From: Gleimia sp. 6138-11-ORH1
Lineage (GTDB): Bacteria; Actinomycetota; Actinomycetes; Actinomycetales; Actinomycetaceae
Assembly: GCF_024814355.1 (NCBI RefSeq)
Contig: NZ_JANUXV010000001.1
Coordinates: forward strand, 1 to 64,000
Length of the DNA stretch: 64,000 bases
Reading direction: 5' to 3'
In this document: positions 56,662 through 64,000 of the stretch, piece by piece
How positions within the stretch are numbered: the stretch's first letter is position 1
Layout: every line of letters starts with the position of its first letter
The notes under the pieces: model-generated
Databases searched by the model: none
What the model was told of the DNA's origin: nothing
What the model saw: only the letters and a program-made list of their open reading frames with translations
Program-made: the position numbers and the translations under genes

Positions 56662-57582
56662 GTGAGTATTGCAGTTATTGGTTCTAATATGGTGGATTTG
56701 ATTTCTTACATTACGCGTATGCCTGAAGAGGGAGAGACGATTGAGGCTCCTGATTTTCGGCTTGGCTGTGGTGGTAAGGGAGCTAATCAAGCGATTGTGG
56801 CTGCCCGGTTGGGTTCTGAAGTTGTGATGGTGACGCGAGTTGGTGATGACTTATTCGCTGAAAACACGATTCGCAATTTCGCAGAAAATGGGATTGACAC
56901 TACCCATGTTTTACGCACTGAAGGGTCTTCGGGGGTGGCTCCAATTTTTGTGGATCAGCAGTCGCATAATTCGATCATTATTGTTAAGGGCGCTAATAAT
57001 CAGTTGTCTGCTGATGATATTGAGGCGGCTGCTGATCGGATTAAGGAATGTAAGCTGATTGTTTTGCAGTTGGAGATTCCGTTGGAAACTGTTTATGCGG
57101 CGGTTGCGTTTGGGAAAGAGCATGGGATTCCGGTGCTTTTGAATCCTGCTCCGGCGGCTCCGGATTTGGTGTTGGATCGGGTGAAGTCTTGTGATTTTAT
57201 TGTGCCGAATGAGACTGAGTTGTCGCTTCTCACGGGGATGCCAGTTGAGTCCGAGGACGATATTCGTAATGCCGCGGCTGTGTTGTTGAACGTGGGGATT
57301 AAGAATGTGATTGTCACTTTAGGGTCGCGCGGTGTTTATTGGACTGATGGCGAGCGGGAAGAGTTTTTTGCTGCCACTAAGGTACAGGCGCGTGATACTA
57401 CTGGCGCTGGCGATGCGTTTATCGGTTGTTTTTCCCATGTGTGGGTAAAGACGGGTGATATTGCGAAGTCTTTGGAGGCTGCGGGGCTTTATGCGGGTGA
57501 TTCGGTGACTCGTTTGGGAACGCAGACTTCTTACGCTAATGCGCAGGAGTTTAAGGCTAAGTATCCTGAGGTTGATCTTTAA
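56662..57582 (+). CDS. rbsK: Ribokinase-family sugar kinase
   Basis: A 306-residue PfkB-family kinase. It has GCGGKGANQAIVAARLG near the N-terminus, NPAPAAP, NETELSLLTG and the catalytic ARDTTGAGDAFIGCF, with Asp as base. This pattern is ribokinase-like. The GTG at 56662 has AGGGG at proper spacing; an in-frame GTG at 56653 overlaps the epimerase stop and has the site too close. It would phosphorylate the imported sugar. A terminator follows. Confidence 0.88.
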   Translation: MSIAVIGSNMVDLISYITRMPEEGETIEAPDFRLGCGGKGANQAIVAARLGSEVVMVTRVGDDLFAENTIRNFAENGIDTTHVLRTEGSSGVAPIFVDQQSHNSIIIVKGANNQLSADDIEAAADRIKECKLIVLQLEIPLETVYAAVAFGKEHGIPVLLNPAPAAPDLVLDRVKSCDFIVPNETELSLLTGMPVESEDDIRNAAAVLLNVGIKNVIVTLGSRGVYWTDGEREEFFAATKVQARDTTGAGDAFIGCFSHVWVKTGDIAKSLEAAGLYAGDSVTRLGTQTSYANAQEFKAKYPEVDL

Positions 57583-57589
57583 TAGCGGG

Positions 57590-57632
57590 TCGGGTGGGGG
57601 TTGCCCCAAGATTTGGGGCAACCCCCACCCGA
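57590..57632 (+). terminator. Terminator of the sugar operon
   Basis: A perfect 19-bp stem (57590-57608 with 57614-57632) with a 5-nt loop lies 7 bp after the rbsK stop. Confidence 0.85.
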
Positions 57633-57653
57633 TAGGTAATAGTTGTATACTCC

Positions 57654-57681
57654 GCGGCTCGTTTCAGCCGAAACGAGCCGC
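57654..57681. terminator. Second hairpin after rbsK
   Basis: An 11-bp stem (57654-57664 with 57671-57681) with a 6-nt loop. It may back up the first terminator or insulate the CRISPR locus. Confidence 0.55.
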
Positions 57682-57779
57682 AGAGTTTATAAAGAGGTTT
57701 ATTTTAGGGTTTGTTTTTAGAGCTTATTTTTAGGGTGTTGTATTAAGGGGTTGTTTTAAGGGTTTGTTTATTCGGGGGC

Positions 57780-57808
57780 TTGCCTTTTGGAGCCGTTATG
57801 GTTATCCT
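57780..57808 (+). promoter_or_regulatory. Promoter of tracrRNA
   Basis: TTGCCT at 57780-57785 and TATCCT at 57803-57808 with a 17-bp spacer place the expected RNA start near 57815, just before the anti-repeat. Confidence 0.55.
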
Positions 57809-57814
57809 GGTTTC

Positions 57815-57894
57815 AGACTGATATTCTCAGTAAGTTTCACCTCGTTAGTGAAATTGAATTCTCCACCGGACTCGTAAGAGTCCGGTTATTTTTT
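57815..57894 (+). ncRNA. tracrRNA of the type II-C CRISPR system
   Basis: The anti-repeat ACTGATATTCTCAGT (57817-57831) pairs with the crRNA repeat start GCUGGGAAUCAGU through 13 pairs, including two G-U pairs, with a 2-nt bulge on the tracrRNA side. Next comes a 7-bp stem (57834-57840 with 57848-57854) whose loop CTCGTTA resembles that of the Corynebacterium diphtheriae tracrRNA as recalled. The end is a 9-bp terminator stem (57865-57873 with 57878-57886) and a T-run to 57894. It is read in the same direction as cas9. The RNA guides RNase III processing and binds Cas9. Confidence 0.88.
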
Positions 57895-57938
57895 CGTTTA
57901 TTTTCGTGTTGCGTATTTATTATGTCTGTGCAACGGAT

Positions 57939-57944
57939 TACACT
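57939..57944 (+). promoter_or_regulatory. -10 box for leaderless cas9 message
   Basis: TACACT ends 6 nt before the cas9 ATG, so transcription would begin at or next to the A of the start codon. No ribosome binding site is present, which fits a leaderless message. No convincing -35 box is seen. Confidence 0.4.
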
Positions 57945-57950
57945 ATTGTT

Positions 57951-60900
57951 ATGTCTCATTTAGCACATCTTAAATACCGTGTTGGTATCGACGTAGGTCT
58001 TAATTCTATTGGTTTTTGCTGTGTAGAGGTGGATGACAATGATTATCCGCTTCGCTTCCTTAACCTGTCTGTGTACAGGCATGATGCGGGGATTGATCCT
58101 AACGGAAGAAAAACCCACACCACTCGTTTAGCTGCTTCAGGGGTAGCCCGCCGGACTCGTAGACTTTTCCGCAGGCGCAAAAAGCGACTAATGGATCTGG
58201 ACAAGTTCTTAAAGGCAGAGGGCTTCCCAGAAACAAATCACGAAAACTATAAGAACCCTTACACTCCTTGGCTGGTGCGTGCTGAACTGGCGCAAACACC
58301 TATTCGTGATGAAGCTGAGTTAAAAGAAAAACTTGCTATCGCTGTTCGTCATATGGCTCGCCACCGCGGGTGGCGTTCACCGTGGGTGCCGGTACGTTCA
58401 TTACACGTTGCTCAACCGCCCTCGGATCAGTATCTGGCTCTTAAAGAACGCGTTGAACAAATAACTTTGCTGCCCTTACCAGATGACGTAACCTCAGCAG
58501 AAATGGTTGTGGCACTGGAACTTTCTATCGCGGTAAACCTGCGTCCAAAAGACCGCAAAAAGACTAAAACTAAAGAGGAAAATAAGAAATCGGGTATTTT
58601 GGGTGGAAAACTCATGCAATCCGATAACGCTAATGAACTGCGAAAAATCGCTAAGATGCAGGGGCTAAGCGATGAACTGTTGCGTGGGTTAATAGAGAAA
58701 GTATTCCAAGCTGAATCGCCAAAGGGAGAATCTGAAAAGCTCGCGGGTAAAGACGTATTACCCGGGCAGGAACAAAAAATCAGAGCGTTGAAAGCTCACC
58801 CTGCTTTCCAACGCTACCGGGTAGCTTCAATCGTCAGTAATCTTCGGATCATTAACCCGCGCTCTGGTGAAAAAGAACGTCTGGAACCTGATGTGCAAGC
58901 AAAGGTCATTGAATTCCTGCTGACTGCAAAACCCAGCCGTGAGATTAGTTGGAGCGATGTAGCAGAATTTATTGGCGTTGACCGGAACCTATTGGCAGGT
59001 ACTGCCTCAGAAACAGCAGATGGGGAACGCGCTTCAGCAACACCTCCGCGGGATGTAACTGATATAGTTCTGGCAACATGTAAGATTAAACCCCTGAAAA
59101 ACTGGTGGGTAAAAGCCGATTACGATGAAAAATGCGCTATGGTTCATGCCCTTTCTAATTCAAGTGCGATTACAGATTCGTCTCCGGCAGAAAATGCTGT
59201 AGCAGAATTCTTGCAATCACTTACGGATGAAGAAAACGAAAAACTTGACTCCATTCACCTGCCAATCGGACGGGCAGCTTATTCAGTTGATTCCTTAGAC
59301 CGATTGTCTAAACGAATGATTGAAAATGGTGAAGACCTTTTTGAGGCCAGAGTCAATGAGTTTGGGATTAGCGATGATTGGCGTCCTCCGGCAGAACCGA
59401 TAGGTGAACCGGTTGGAAACCCAGCTGTTGATAGAGTGCTCAAAGCCGTGAATCGCTACCTGATGGCGGTAGAAAAACAGTGGGGCGCCCCCCATTCTGT
59501 GAATATTGAGCACGTTAGAGACGGGTTTGTTTCAAAACGCCAAGGTGCCACAATTAACCAGGAAAACGAAAAACGGTTTTTGCGTAATAAAGCGGTTAAA
59601 GCAGAGATCCTGAGCCTGACAGGTAGAGAGGGCGAGGTTCGCTCATCTGACGTAACCCGTTATTTGGCTATTCAACGGCAAAATGGGCAATGCTTGTACT
59701 GTGGGCAGATGATTACTTTCGCAAATTTAGAAATGGATCATATTGTGCCACAGGCGGGCCTTGGCTCAACTAATACGCGTGATAACTTGGTGGCTACCTG
59801 CTCGCGCTGTAACAGAGCTAAATCTAATACTCCGTTCGCAGTTTGGGCAGAGAAAGCTGATATTCCTGGTGTGTCCTTAAAGGAAGCTTTAGATCGGGTA
59901 GATTTTTGGATTCCAGACGGTTATTCCAATGCGAAAGACCTAAAAGCATTGAAGAAAGGTGTGAAAGACAGGTTAAAACGTAGAGTTGAGGATCCGCCTT
60001 TAGATGACCGTTCAATGGAATCAGTTGCTTGGATGGCGCGTGAACTGCAGCATAGAGTGCAACACTACTATGAGAATAAGCAGGAAGGAACGAAAGTTCG
60101 GGTTTTCCGTGGTTCGATAACTTCAGCTGCTCGTAAAGCTTCAGGATTTGAACGGCGAGTTAATTTTATTGGTGGGAATGGCAAGACTCGTATTGATCGG
60201 CGCCATCACGCAATGGATGCCGCTACTGTTGCTATGCTCCGGCCGTCGGTAGCTAAAACTCTGGTGCTTCGCGGCAATATCCGCGCCAGCGAACAACTGA
60301 GTGGAGTTGCTGAAACTTGGAAAACATTCCGCGGTGAAAACAAGGCGGATGAAATAATTTTTGATCGCTGGACAGAGAACATGCTGGCGTTAGTTGAAAA
60401 GTTTAACTTAGCATTAACGCATGATGAGATTGCGGTTTTCTCAAGTCTGCGGTTACGGCTGGGAAATGGAAAAGCTCACGATGACACTATTGCGAAACTG
60501 CAGCTACATAAGGTGGGTGATGCTTGGTCAATTACAGAAATAGACCGTGCTTCAACCCCCGCGCTTTGGTGTGCTCTTACCCGGGAACCAGACTTTGATT
60601 GGAATAACGGGCTACCTGATAATCCTCAAAGAACCATCAAGGTGAACGGCACCGAATATGGGCCTGAAGCTGAGGTTGGAATTTTCGCTAATGGAGCGGC
60701 TTCGATTCTGGTGCGTGGCGGTTCAGTAGAGGTTGGCAATACGATTCACCATGCCCGTATCTATCGGATTAAAGGGAAGAAGCCTTCTTATGGCATGGTG
60801 CGTGTCTTTACTACTGATTTGTTGAAAGACCGCCATGGAGATTTATTCTCTGTGGAGCTGCCACCTCAATCTGTTTCAATCCGCTACGCAGAACCAAAGG

Positions 60901-61322
60901 TAAGACAAGCACTTCGGGAGGGAAATGCTGAGTACCTTGGTTGGGTAGTTGTAGGCGATGAATTTGAGCTGGATTTAAGCAGTGAGTCTAGTGGGCAGAT
61001 TGGTGAGCTACTTACTGATTTCCCTGGGACGAATCGGTGGACTATCGCGGGTTTCTTTTCCCCATCAAAATTTAGATTAAGACCAATTTATCTTGCAGAG
61101 GAAGGGCTTAAGAAACATAAAACTAAGGAAGATGAACCAGAAAGTGAAGACAATCAGTTTTCAGATGGCACTTCCGCAATTATTAGTGGTCATGGGTGGC
61201 GTCCCGCAATAAACGTGGTGTTCAATAACTGTAATCCCCGGATTATTCGGCGCAATGCTATCGGGCAGATAAGAACGGTTGAGAGTTCAAGTTTGCCGGT
61301 TTCTTGGGGCATTAAGGAATAG
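57951..61322 (+). CDS. cas9: CRISPR-associated endonuclease Cas9 (type II-C)
   Basis: A 1123-residue RNA-guided DNA endonuclease. RuvC-I is YRVGIDVGLNSIG with Asp14; the arginine-rich bridge helix is VARRTRRLFRRRKKR; RuvC-II has Glu520 in NIEHVRD; HNH has Asp596-His597 in EMDHIVPQ; RuvC-III has RRHHAMDA with His753 and Asp756. HNH is bracketed by CLYC (581/584) and CSRC (617/620), a zinc site seen in actinobacterial Cas9. The length and gene set without csn2 or cas4 mark subtype II-C, near the Actinomyces/Corynebacterium group. The ATG at 57951 is chosen over 57906 by homology. All catalytic residues are intact. Confidence 0.97.
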   Translation: MSHLAHLKYRVGIDVGLNSIGFCCVEVDDNDYPLRFLNLSVYRHDAGIDPNGRKTHTTRLAASGVARRTRRLFRRRKKRLMDLDKFLKAEGFPETNHENYKNPYTPWLVRAELAQTPIRDEAELKEKLAIAVRHMARHRGWRSPWVPVRSLHVAQPPSDQYLALKERVEQITLLPLPDDVTSAEMVVALELSIAVNLRPKDRKKTKTKEENKKSGILGGKLMQSDNANELRKIAKMQGLSDELLRGLIEKVFQAESPKGESEKLAGKDVLPGQEQKIRALKAHPAFQRYRVASIVSNLRIINPRSGEKERLEPDVQAKVIEFLLTAKPSREISWSDVAEFIGVDRNLLAGTASETADGERASATPPRDVTDIVLATCKIKPLKNWWVKADYDEKCAMVHALSNSSAITDSSPAENAVAEFLQSLTDEENEKLDSIHLPIGRAAYSVDSLDRLSKRMIENGEDLFEARVNEFGISDDWRPPAEPIGEPVGNPAVDRVLKAVNRYLMAVEKQWGAPHSVNIEHVRDGFVSKRQGATINQENEKRFLRNKAVKAEILSLTGREGEVRSSDVTRYLAIQRQNGQCLYCGQMITFANLEMDHIVPQAGLGSTNTRDNLVATCSRCNRAKSNTPFAVWAEKADIPGVSLKEALDRVDFWIPDGYSNAKDLKALKKGVKDRLKRRVEDPPLDDRSMESVAWMARELQHRVQHYYENKQEGTKVRVFRGSITSAARKASGFERRVNFIGGNGKTRIDRRHHAMDAATVAMLRPSVAKTLVLRGNIRASEQLSGVAETWKTFRGENKADEIIFDRWTENMLALVEKFNLALTHDEIAVFSSLRLRLGNGKAHDDTIAKLQLHKVGDAWSITEIDRASTPALWCALTREPDFDWNNGLPDNPQRTIKVNGTEYGPEAEVGIFANGAASILVRGGSVEVGNTIHHARIYRIKGKKPSYGMVRVFTTDLLKDRHGDLFSVELPPQSVSIRYAEPKVRQALREGNAEYLGWVVVGDEFELDLSSESSGQIGELLTDFPGTNRWTIAGFFSPSKFRLRPIYLAEEGLKKHKTKEDEPESEDNQFSDGTSAIISGHGWRPAINVVFNNCNPRIIRRNAIGQIRTVESSSLPVSWGIKE

Positions 61323-61326
61323 GGAA

Positions 61327-62223
61327 ATGCCTCGCGGGTGGAGAGTGATTGATTGCAGCTCAATGAGCGGTGAGATTTGCTCCGCTCGCGGGGCTGTTTC
61401 TGTACAGCCTGAGGGTAAAGATCCGGTTTTGATTCCTATTGCGGATGTTGCGGTTCTTTTGGTTGGGCATGGGGTGTATTTTAGCGGGGGCGCTTTGCAT
61501 AGGTGCTTGTCTGCTGGTGTGGCTGTGTTGCTTTGCGATTGGCGTGGTGTTCCTCAGGGTGGTGCGTTTGGTTGGAGTGATCATTCCAGGGTGGCTGCTC
61601 GAAGAAATGCGCAGGCTCTTTTAAGTGAACCCAGGCGTAAGTCTGCTTGGAAGGCGATTATTAAAGAGAAGATTCGTGGGCAGGCTGCTGCGTTGGAGTT
61701 GAGTGATGCGGCTGGTTCGGGTTTTCTTTTGGAGCTTCGGAAGCAGGTTCGTTCTGGTGATCCGGAGAATGTTGAGGGGCAGGCTGCCAGGTTTTATTGG
61801 AAGAAACTGTTTGGGGCTGGGTTTTCCAGGGTTCCGGGGACTCGTACGGGTGTTAATGGTCTTTTAGATTATTCGTATTCTGTGCTTAGAGGTTTTGGGA
61901 TTCGGGCGGTGCTTTCCGCTGGTTTGGAGCCTTCGCTGGGGCTTTTTCATCACAATCGGTCTAATCCATTTTGTTTGGTGGATGATTTGATGGAGCCTTT
62001 TCGGCCTTTAGTGGATTTTTATGTTGCAAAAGAGTGTGCTGAGGGGATTCCTGATTTTGTTTCTGTGAAGCGTCGGTTAGTTGAGATTGCATCATCAAAG
62101 TTTTCGGGGGATGGGTTGACTGTTCCGGCTGTTTTTGAGGATTTTGCTCAACATTATGGGAAGTATGTTGAGGGTGAAATTGATAGGTTGAGTGTTCCAG
62201 TTTGGAGTGAGCAGAATGGCTGA
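61327..62223 (+). CDS. cas1: CRISPR integrase Cas1
   Basis: A 298-residue type II Cas1, the catalytic subunit of the spacer integrase. Metal ligands are visible as Glu150 (VEGQAARFYW), His208 (LFHHNRSNPF) and Asp220/Glu223 in LVDDLMEPFRP. AAGGAATAGGGAA provides the binding site, and the ATG lies 4 bp after the cas9 stop, so the genes are co-transcribed. Third codon positions are strongly G/T-rich compared with cas9. Confidence 0.96.
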   Translation: MPRGWRVIDCSSMSGEICSARGAVSVQPEGKDPVLIPIADVAVLLVGHGVYFSGGALHRCLSAGVAVLLCDWRGVPQGGAFGWSDHSRVAARRNAQALLSEPRRKSAWKAIIKEKIRGQAAALELSDAAGSGFLLELRKQVRSGDPENVEGQAARFYWKKLFGAGFSRVPGTRTGVNGLLDYSYSVLRGFGIRAVLSAGLEPSLGLFHHNRSNPFCLVDDLMEPFRPLVDFYVAKECAEGIPDFVSVKRRLVEIASSKFSGDGLTVPAVFEDFAQHYGKYVEGEIDRLSVPVWSEQNG

Positions 62224-62536
62224 TGATCCGATGTGGCTTTTAGTGATGTTTGATCTTCCGGTTACTACGAAGAAGGAGCGTAGAGATGCTACTGCTTTTA
62301 GGAATCTGCTTTTAGATTCTGGGTTTTCTATGGTGCAGTTTAGTGTTTACGCAAGGTATCGGCCTACGGGTGGATCAGATATTAGAGTAGTGTCTGGGAT
62401 TAAGGCAAATGTTCCGTCTGGCGGTAAAGTTAGAATTTTGCAAATTACTGATAGGCAGTGGTCTACCATGCTTCGTTTTTCTAATCGTCAGATAGAAAAT
62501 GATCCGGAAACACCGGAGCAACTAACGATTTTTTAG
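62216..62536 (+). CDS. cas2: CRISPR integrase subunit Cas2
   Basis: A 106-residue Cas2 of the type II group; MFDLPVTTKKERRDATAFRNLL is the family N-terminus and MVQFSVYARY follows. It pairs with Cas1 to place new spacers. The ATG at 62216 overlaps the cas1 stop by 8 bp and GAGTGAGC lies upstream. The array starts 51 bp downstream. Confidence 0.95.
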   Translation: MADDPMWLLVMFDLPVTTKKERRDATAFRNLLLDSGFSMVQFSVYARYRPTGGSDIRVVSGIKANVPSGGKVRILQITDRQWSTMLRFSNRQIENDPETPEQLTIF

Positions 62537-62570
62537 TCGTAAAAATGCTATTTTCCCTTGAAAAATTGGG

Positions 62571-62608
62571 TATTTCCCTTTGATATTTAAGTATATCAAA
62601 GGGAAATA
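62571..62608 (-). terminator. Array-end hairpin from inverted partial repeat
   Basis: TATTTCCCTTTGATAT (62571-62586) is the exact reverse complement of 62593-62608, inside the first repeat. On the minus strand the 16-bp stem with a 6-nt loop is followed by CCCAATTTTT, forming a likely terminator for crRNA transcription coming from the right. Confidence 0.7.
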
Positions 62609-64000
62609 AGACTGATTCCCAGCCTACTCCGCAGGGGGTGGAGGCGCAGCATAAGTATATCAAAGGGAAATAAGACTGATTCCCAGCAGGGTGTTCCGAC
62701 TGTGCGGGTTAAGGGTAAGTATATCAAAGGGAAATAAGACTGATTCCCAGCCCAGCAACAAATGGGTATGGCAACCAACTAAGTATATCAAAGGGAAATA
62801 AGACTGATTCCCAGCATGCCGAGCAACTTCACGGTGGATAAGATAAGTATATCAAAGGGAAATAAGACTGATTCCCAGCTTCTTTTAACAGCGGTTTCAG
62901 GCTCAAATAAGTATATCAAAGGGAAATAAGACTGATTCCCAGCCGCCGACGCAAGGAACAACGGTGATATTTAAGTATATCAAAGGGAAATAAGACTGAT
63001 TCCCAGCCTACTACGGTCCGTTCGATTAGGTCGGTTAAGTATATCAAAGGGAAATAAGACTGATTCCCAGCTGAGTTCGGAGGGTTTTTAACCGGAGCTT
63101 AAGTATATCAAAGGGAAATAAGACTGATTCCCAGCGCCTACGCCACCGCCAGCGCCTAAAACATAAGTATATCAAAGGGAAATAAGACTGATTCCCAGCA
63201 ATAGGGTTCGGCGGGCTTCTGTGGGTCTAAGTATATCAAAGGGAAATAAGACTGATTCCCAGCTGATAGCCCCTAACTGGTTGATGACGGCTAAGTATAT
63301 CAAAGGGAAATAAGACTGATTCCCAGCGAGGTGTCTCCTCACGCTTCTTTCGCTTATAAGTATATCAAAGGGAAATAAGACTGATTCCCAGCATGTGCAC
63401 CGTGGTTTGGCTAAGTTTCGTAAGTATATCAAAGGGAAATAAGACTGATTCCCAGCCTTTTGATGGCCGCCAGTATGTGTCTTTTAAGTATATCAAAGGG
63501 AAATAAGACTGATTCCCAGCGTAGCCAAGGGTGAAGCCGAAGAATGTATAAGTATATCAAAGGGAAATAAGACTGATTCCCAGCTTGATTTAGAAATGCA
63601 ACCACAGCCAACTAAGTATATCAAAGGGAAATAAGACTGATTCCCAGCTTTTTTCTAAGCCGATTTCTTCAAAGGCTAAGTATATCAAAGGGAAATAAGA
63701 CTGATTCCCAGCCCGGTTCGGGTGCATGACGATGTTGAAGTTAAGTATATCAAAGGGAAATAAGACTGATTCCCAGCGTGCTAGTCACACGCGATGGTCA
63801 AGAGTTAAGTATATCAAAGGGAAATAAGACTGATTCCCAGCAGCGTCGGAAGGCCTCGCGGCGAAAATCTAAGTATATCAAAGGGAAATAAGACTGATTC
63901 CCAGCCGGAAAGGGCTGTAGCTGACGGAGTGTCTAAGTATATCAAAGGGAAATAAGACTGATTCCCAGCTGATTTTGGAGGCGGCTCTGATTTGCGCTAA
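62588..64000 (-). CRISPR. Type II-C CRISPR array, 22 full repeats, open at the window end
   Basis: A 36-bp repeat (plus strand begins TAAGTATATCAAAGGG and ends TGATTCCCAGC) starts at 62588 and recurs every 64 bp, with 65-bp steps before 63357 and 63742. There are 22 complete repeats and the first three bases of a 23rd at 63998. Spacers are 28 bp, two of 29, all different. All repeats look identical. Pairing with the tracrRNA shows the crRNA is on the minus strand, reading GCTGGGAATCAGTC from its 5' end. In that direction the repeat ends TTTGATATACTTA, an extended -10 promoter. The leader end is outside the window. Confidence 0.97.

Larger units (their letters stand above)
57583..57950. other. 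Intergenic region between sugar operon and CRISPR locus
   Basis: This 368-bp gap holds two hairpins after rbsK, an AT-rich stretch (57685-57770) with no feature I can name, the tracrRNA with its promoter, and the cas9 promoter. Confidence 0.75.

Noticed and set aside
57906-57950. Longer cas9 N-terminus
   Set aside because: The 15 extra residues do not fit Cas9 starts and include the probable -10 promoter box.
57922-57963. 13-codon open frame overlapping the cas9 start
   Set aside because: It could be an upstream regulatory frame, but it has no ribosome site and the proposed cas9 transcription start is downstream of it.
62481-63611. Minus-strand open frames with repeated GNQSYFPLIYL in the array
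   Set aside because: They are read straight through the CRISPR repeats; the periodic peptide mirrors the 64-bp unit and there is no start site.

Overview
The window looks like the chromosome of a low-GC actinobacterium, most plausibly of the Actinomycetaceae. Evidence: a WhiB regulator, the 32-residue ribosomal protein bS22, UPF0182, PPA1309 and DUF2017 family genes, a UvrD2-type helicase, GuaB3, and gene orders that as I recall match Mycobacterium (tsaD-groES-whiB3; nudC-uvrD2-cyclodehydratase-like-zincin-PDZ/Lon-UPF0182; murI-MBL phosphodiesterase-rph-rdgB). Genus is inference only.

Layout. 1-0.8 kb: 3' end of an LPXTG wall-anchored repeat protein. 0.9-3.1 kb: Trk/Ktr potassium uptake pair. 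3.35 kb: bS22 with a clear promoter and terminator. 3.5-16.4 kb: a menaquinone region (menE-menA with two downstream genes on the minus strand; menB, menC, menD on the plus strand), broken by an L,D-transpeptidase, a glycerol facilitator and a GH42 beta-galactosidase. 16.5-25.7 kb: HtrA protease, PncB, ClpS-DUF2017-MurI-MBL, an old-yellow-enzyme reductase, RdgB/Rph and NudC. 25.8-38.4 kb: UvrD2, a TOMM-cyclodehydratase-like protein, a zincin-like protein, a PDZ/Lon protein, PPA1309, UPF0182 and membrane proteins. 38.5-43.1 kb: TsaD, a THUMP-like methyltransferase, GroES behind a CIRCE operator, WhiB and a MerR regulator. 43.3-52.6 kb: an AGE-family isomerase, GuaB, a DUF559 protein, a DnaQ-like exonuclease, GuaB3, a pentapeptide-repeat protein and a TIGR01777 epimerase. 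52.9-57.6 kb: a sugar locus (SorC-type regulator, FucP-like permease, aldose epimerase-like protein, ribokinase). 57.8-64 kb: a complete type II-C CRISPR-Cas locus in the order tracrRNA, cas9, cas1, cas2, array, with 22 full repeats before the window ends.

The most notable signals are these. (i) The 9-mer CCGAGGGCG occurs 21 times on the two strands, about forty times more than chance, partly as inverted pairs between genes, like a DNA-uptake or other genome-marking sequence. (ii) The CRISPR repeat carries an extended -10 promoter at its crRNA 3' end, so crRNAs may be transcribed one by one; the array ends in a hairpin formed from the last repeat and an inverted partial copy; a tracrRNA is readable just upstream of cas9. 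(iii) Short tandem repeats duplicate the 3' ends of three genes including their stop codons, and other minisatellites sit inside menD, the AGE isomerase and the PDZ/Lon gene. (iv) Strand composition flips between A/C-rich and G/T-rich blocks independently of coding direction. (v) A GGCACA-TGTGCC operator-like site is shared between the SorC regulator promoter and the sugar operon promoter.
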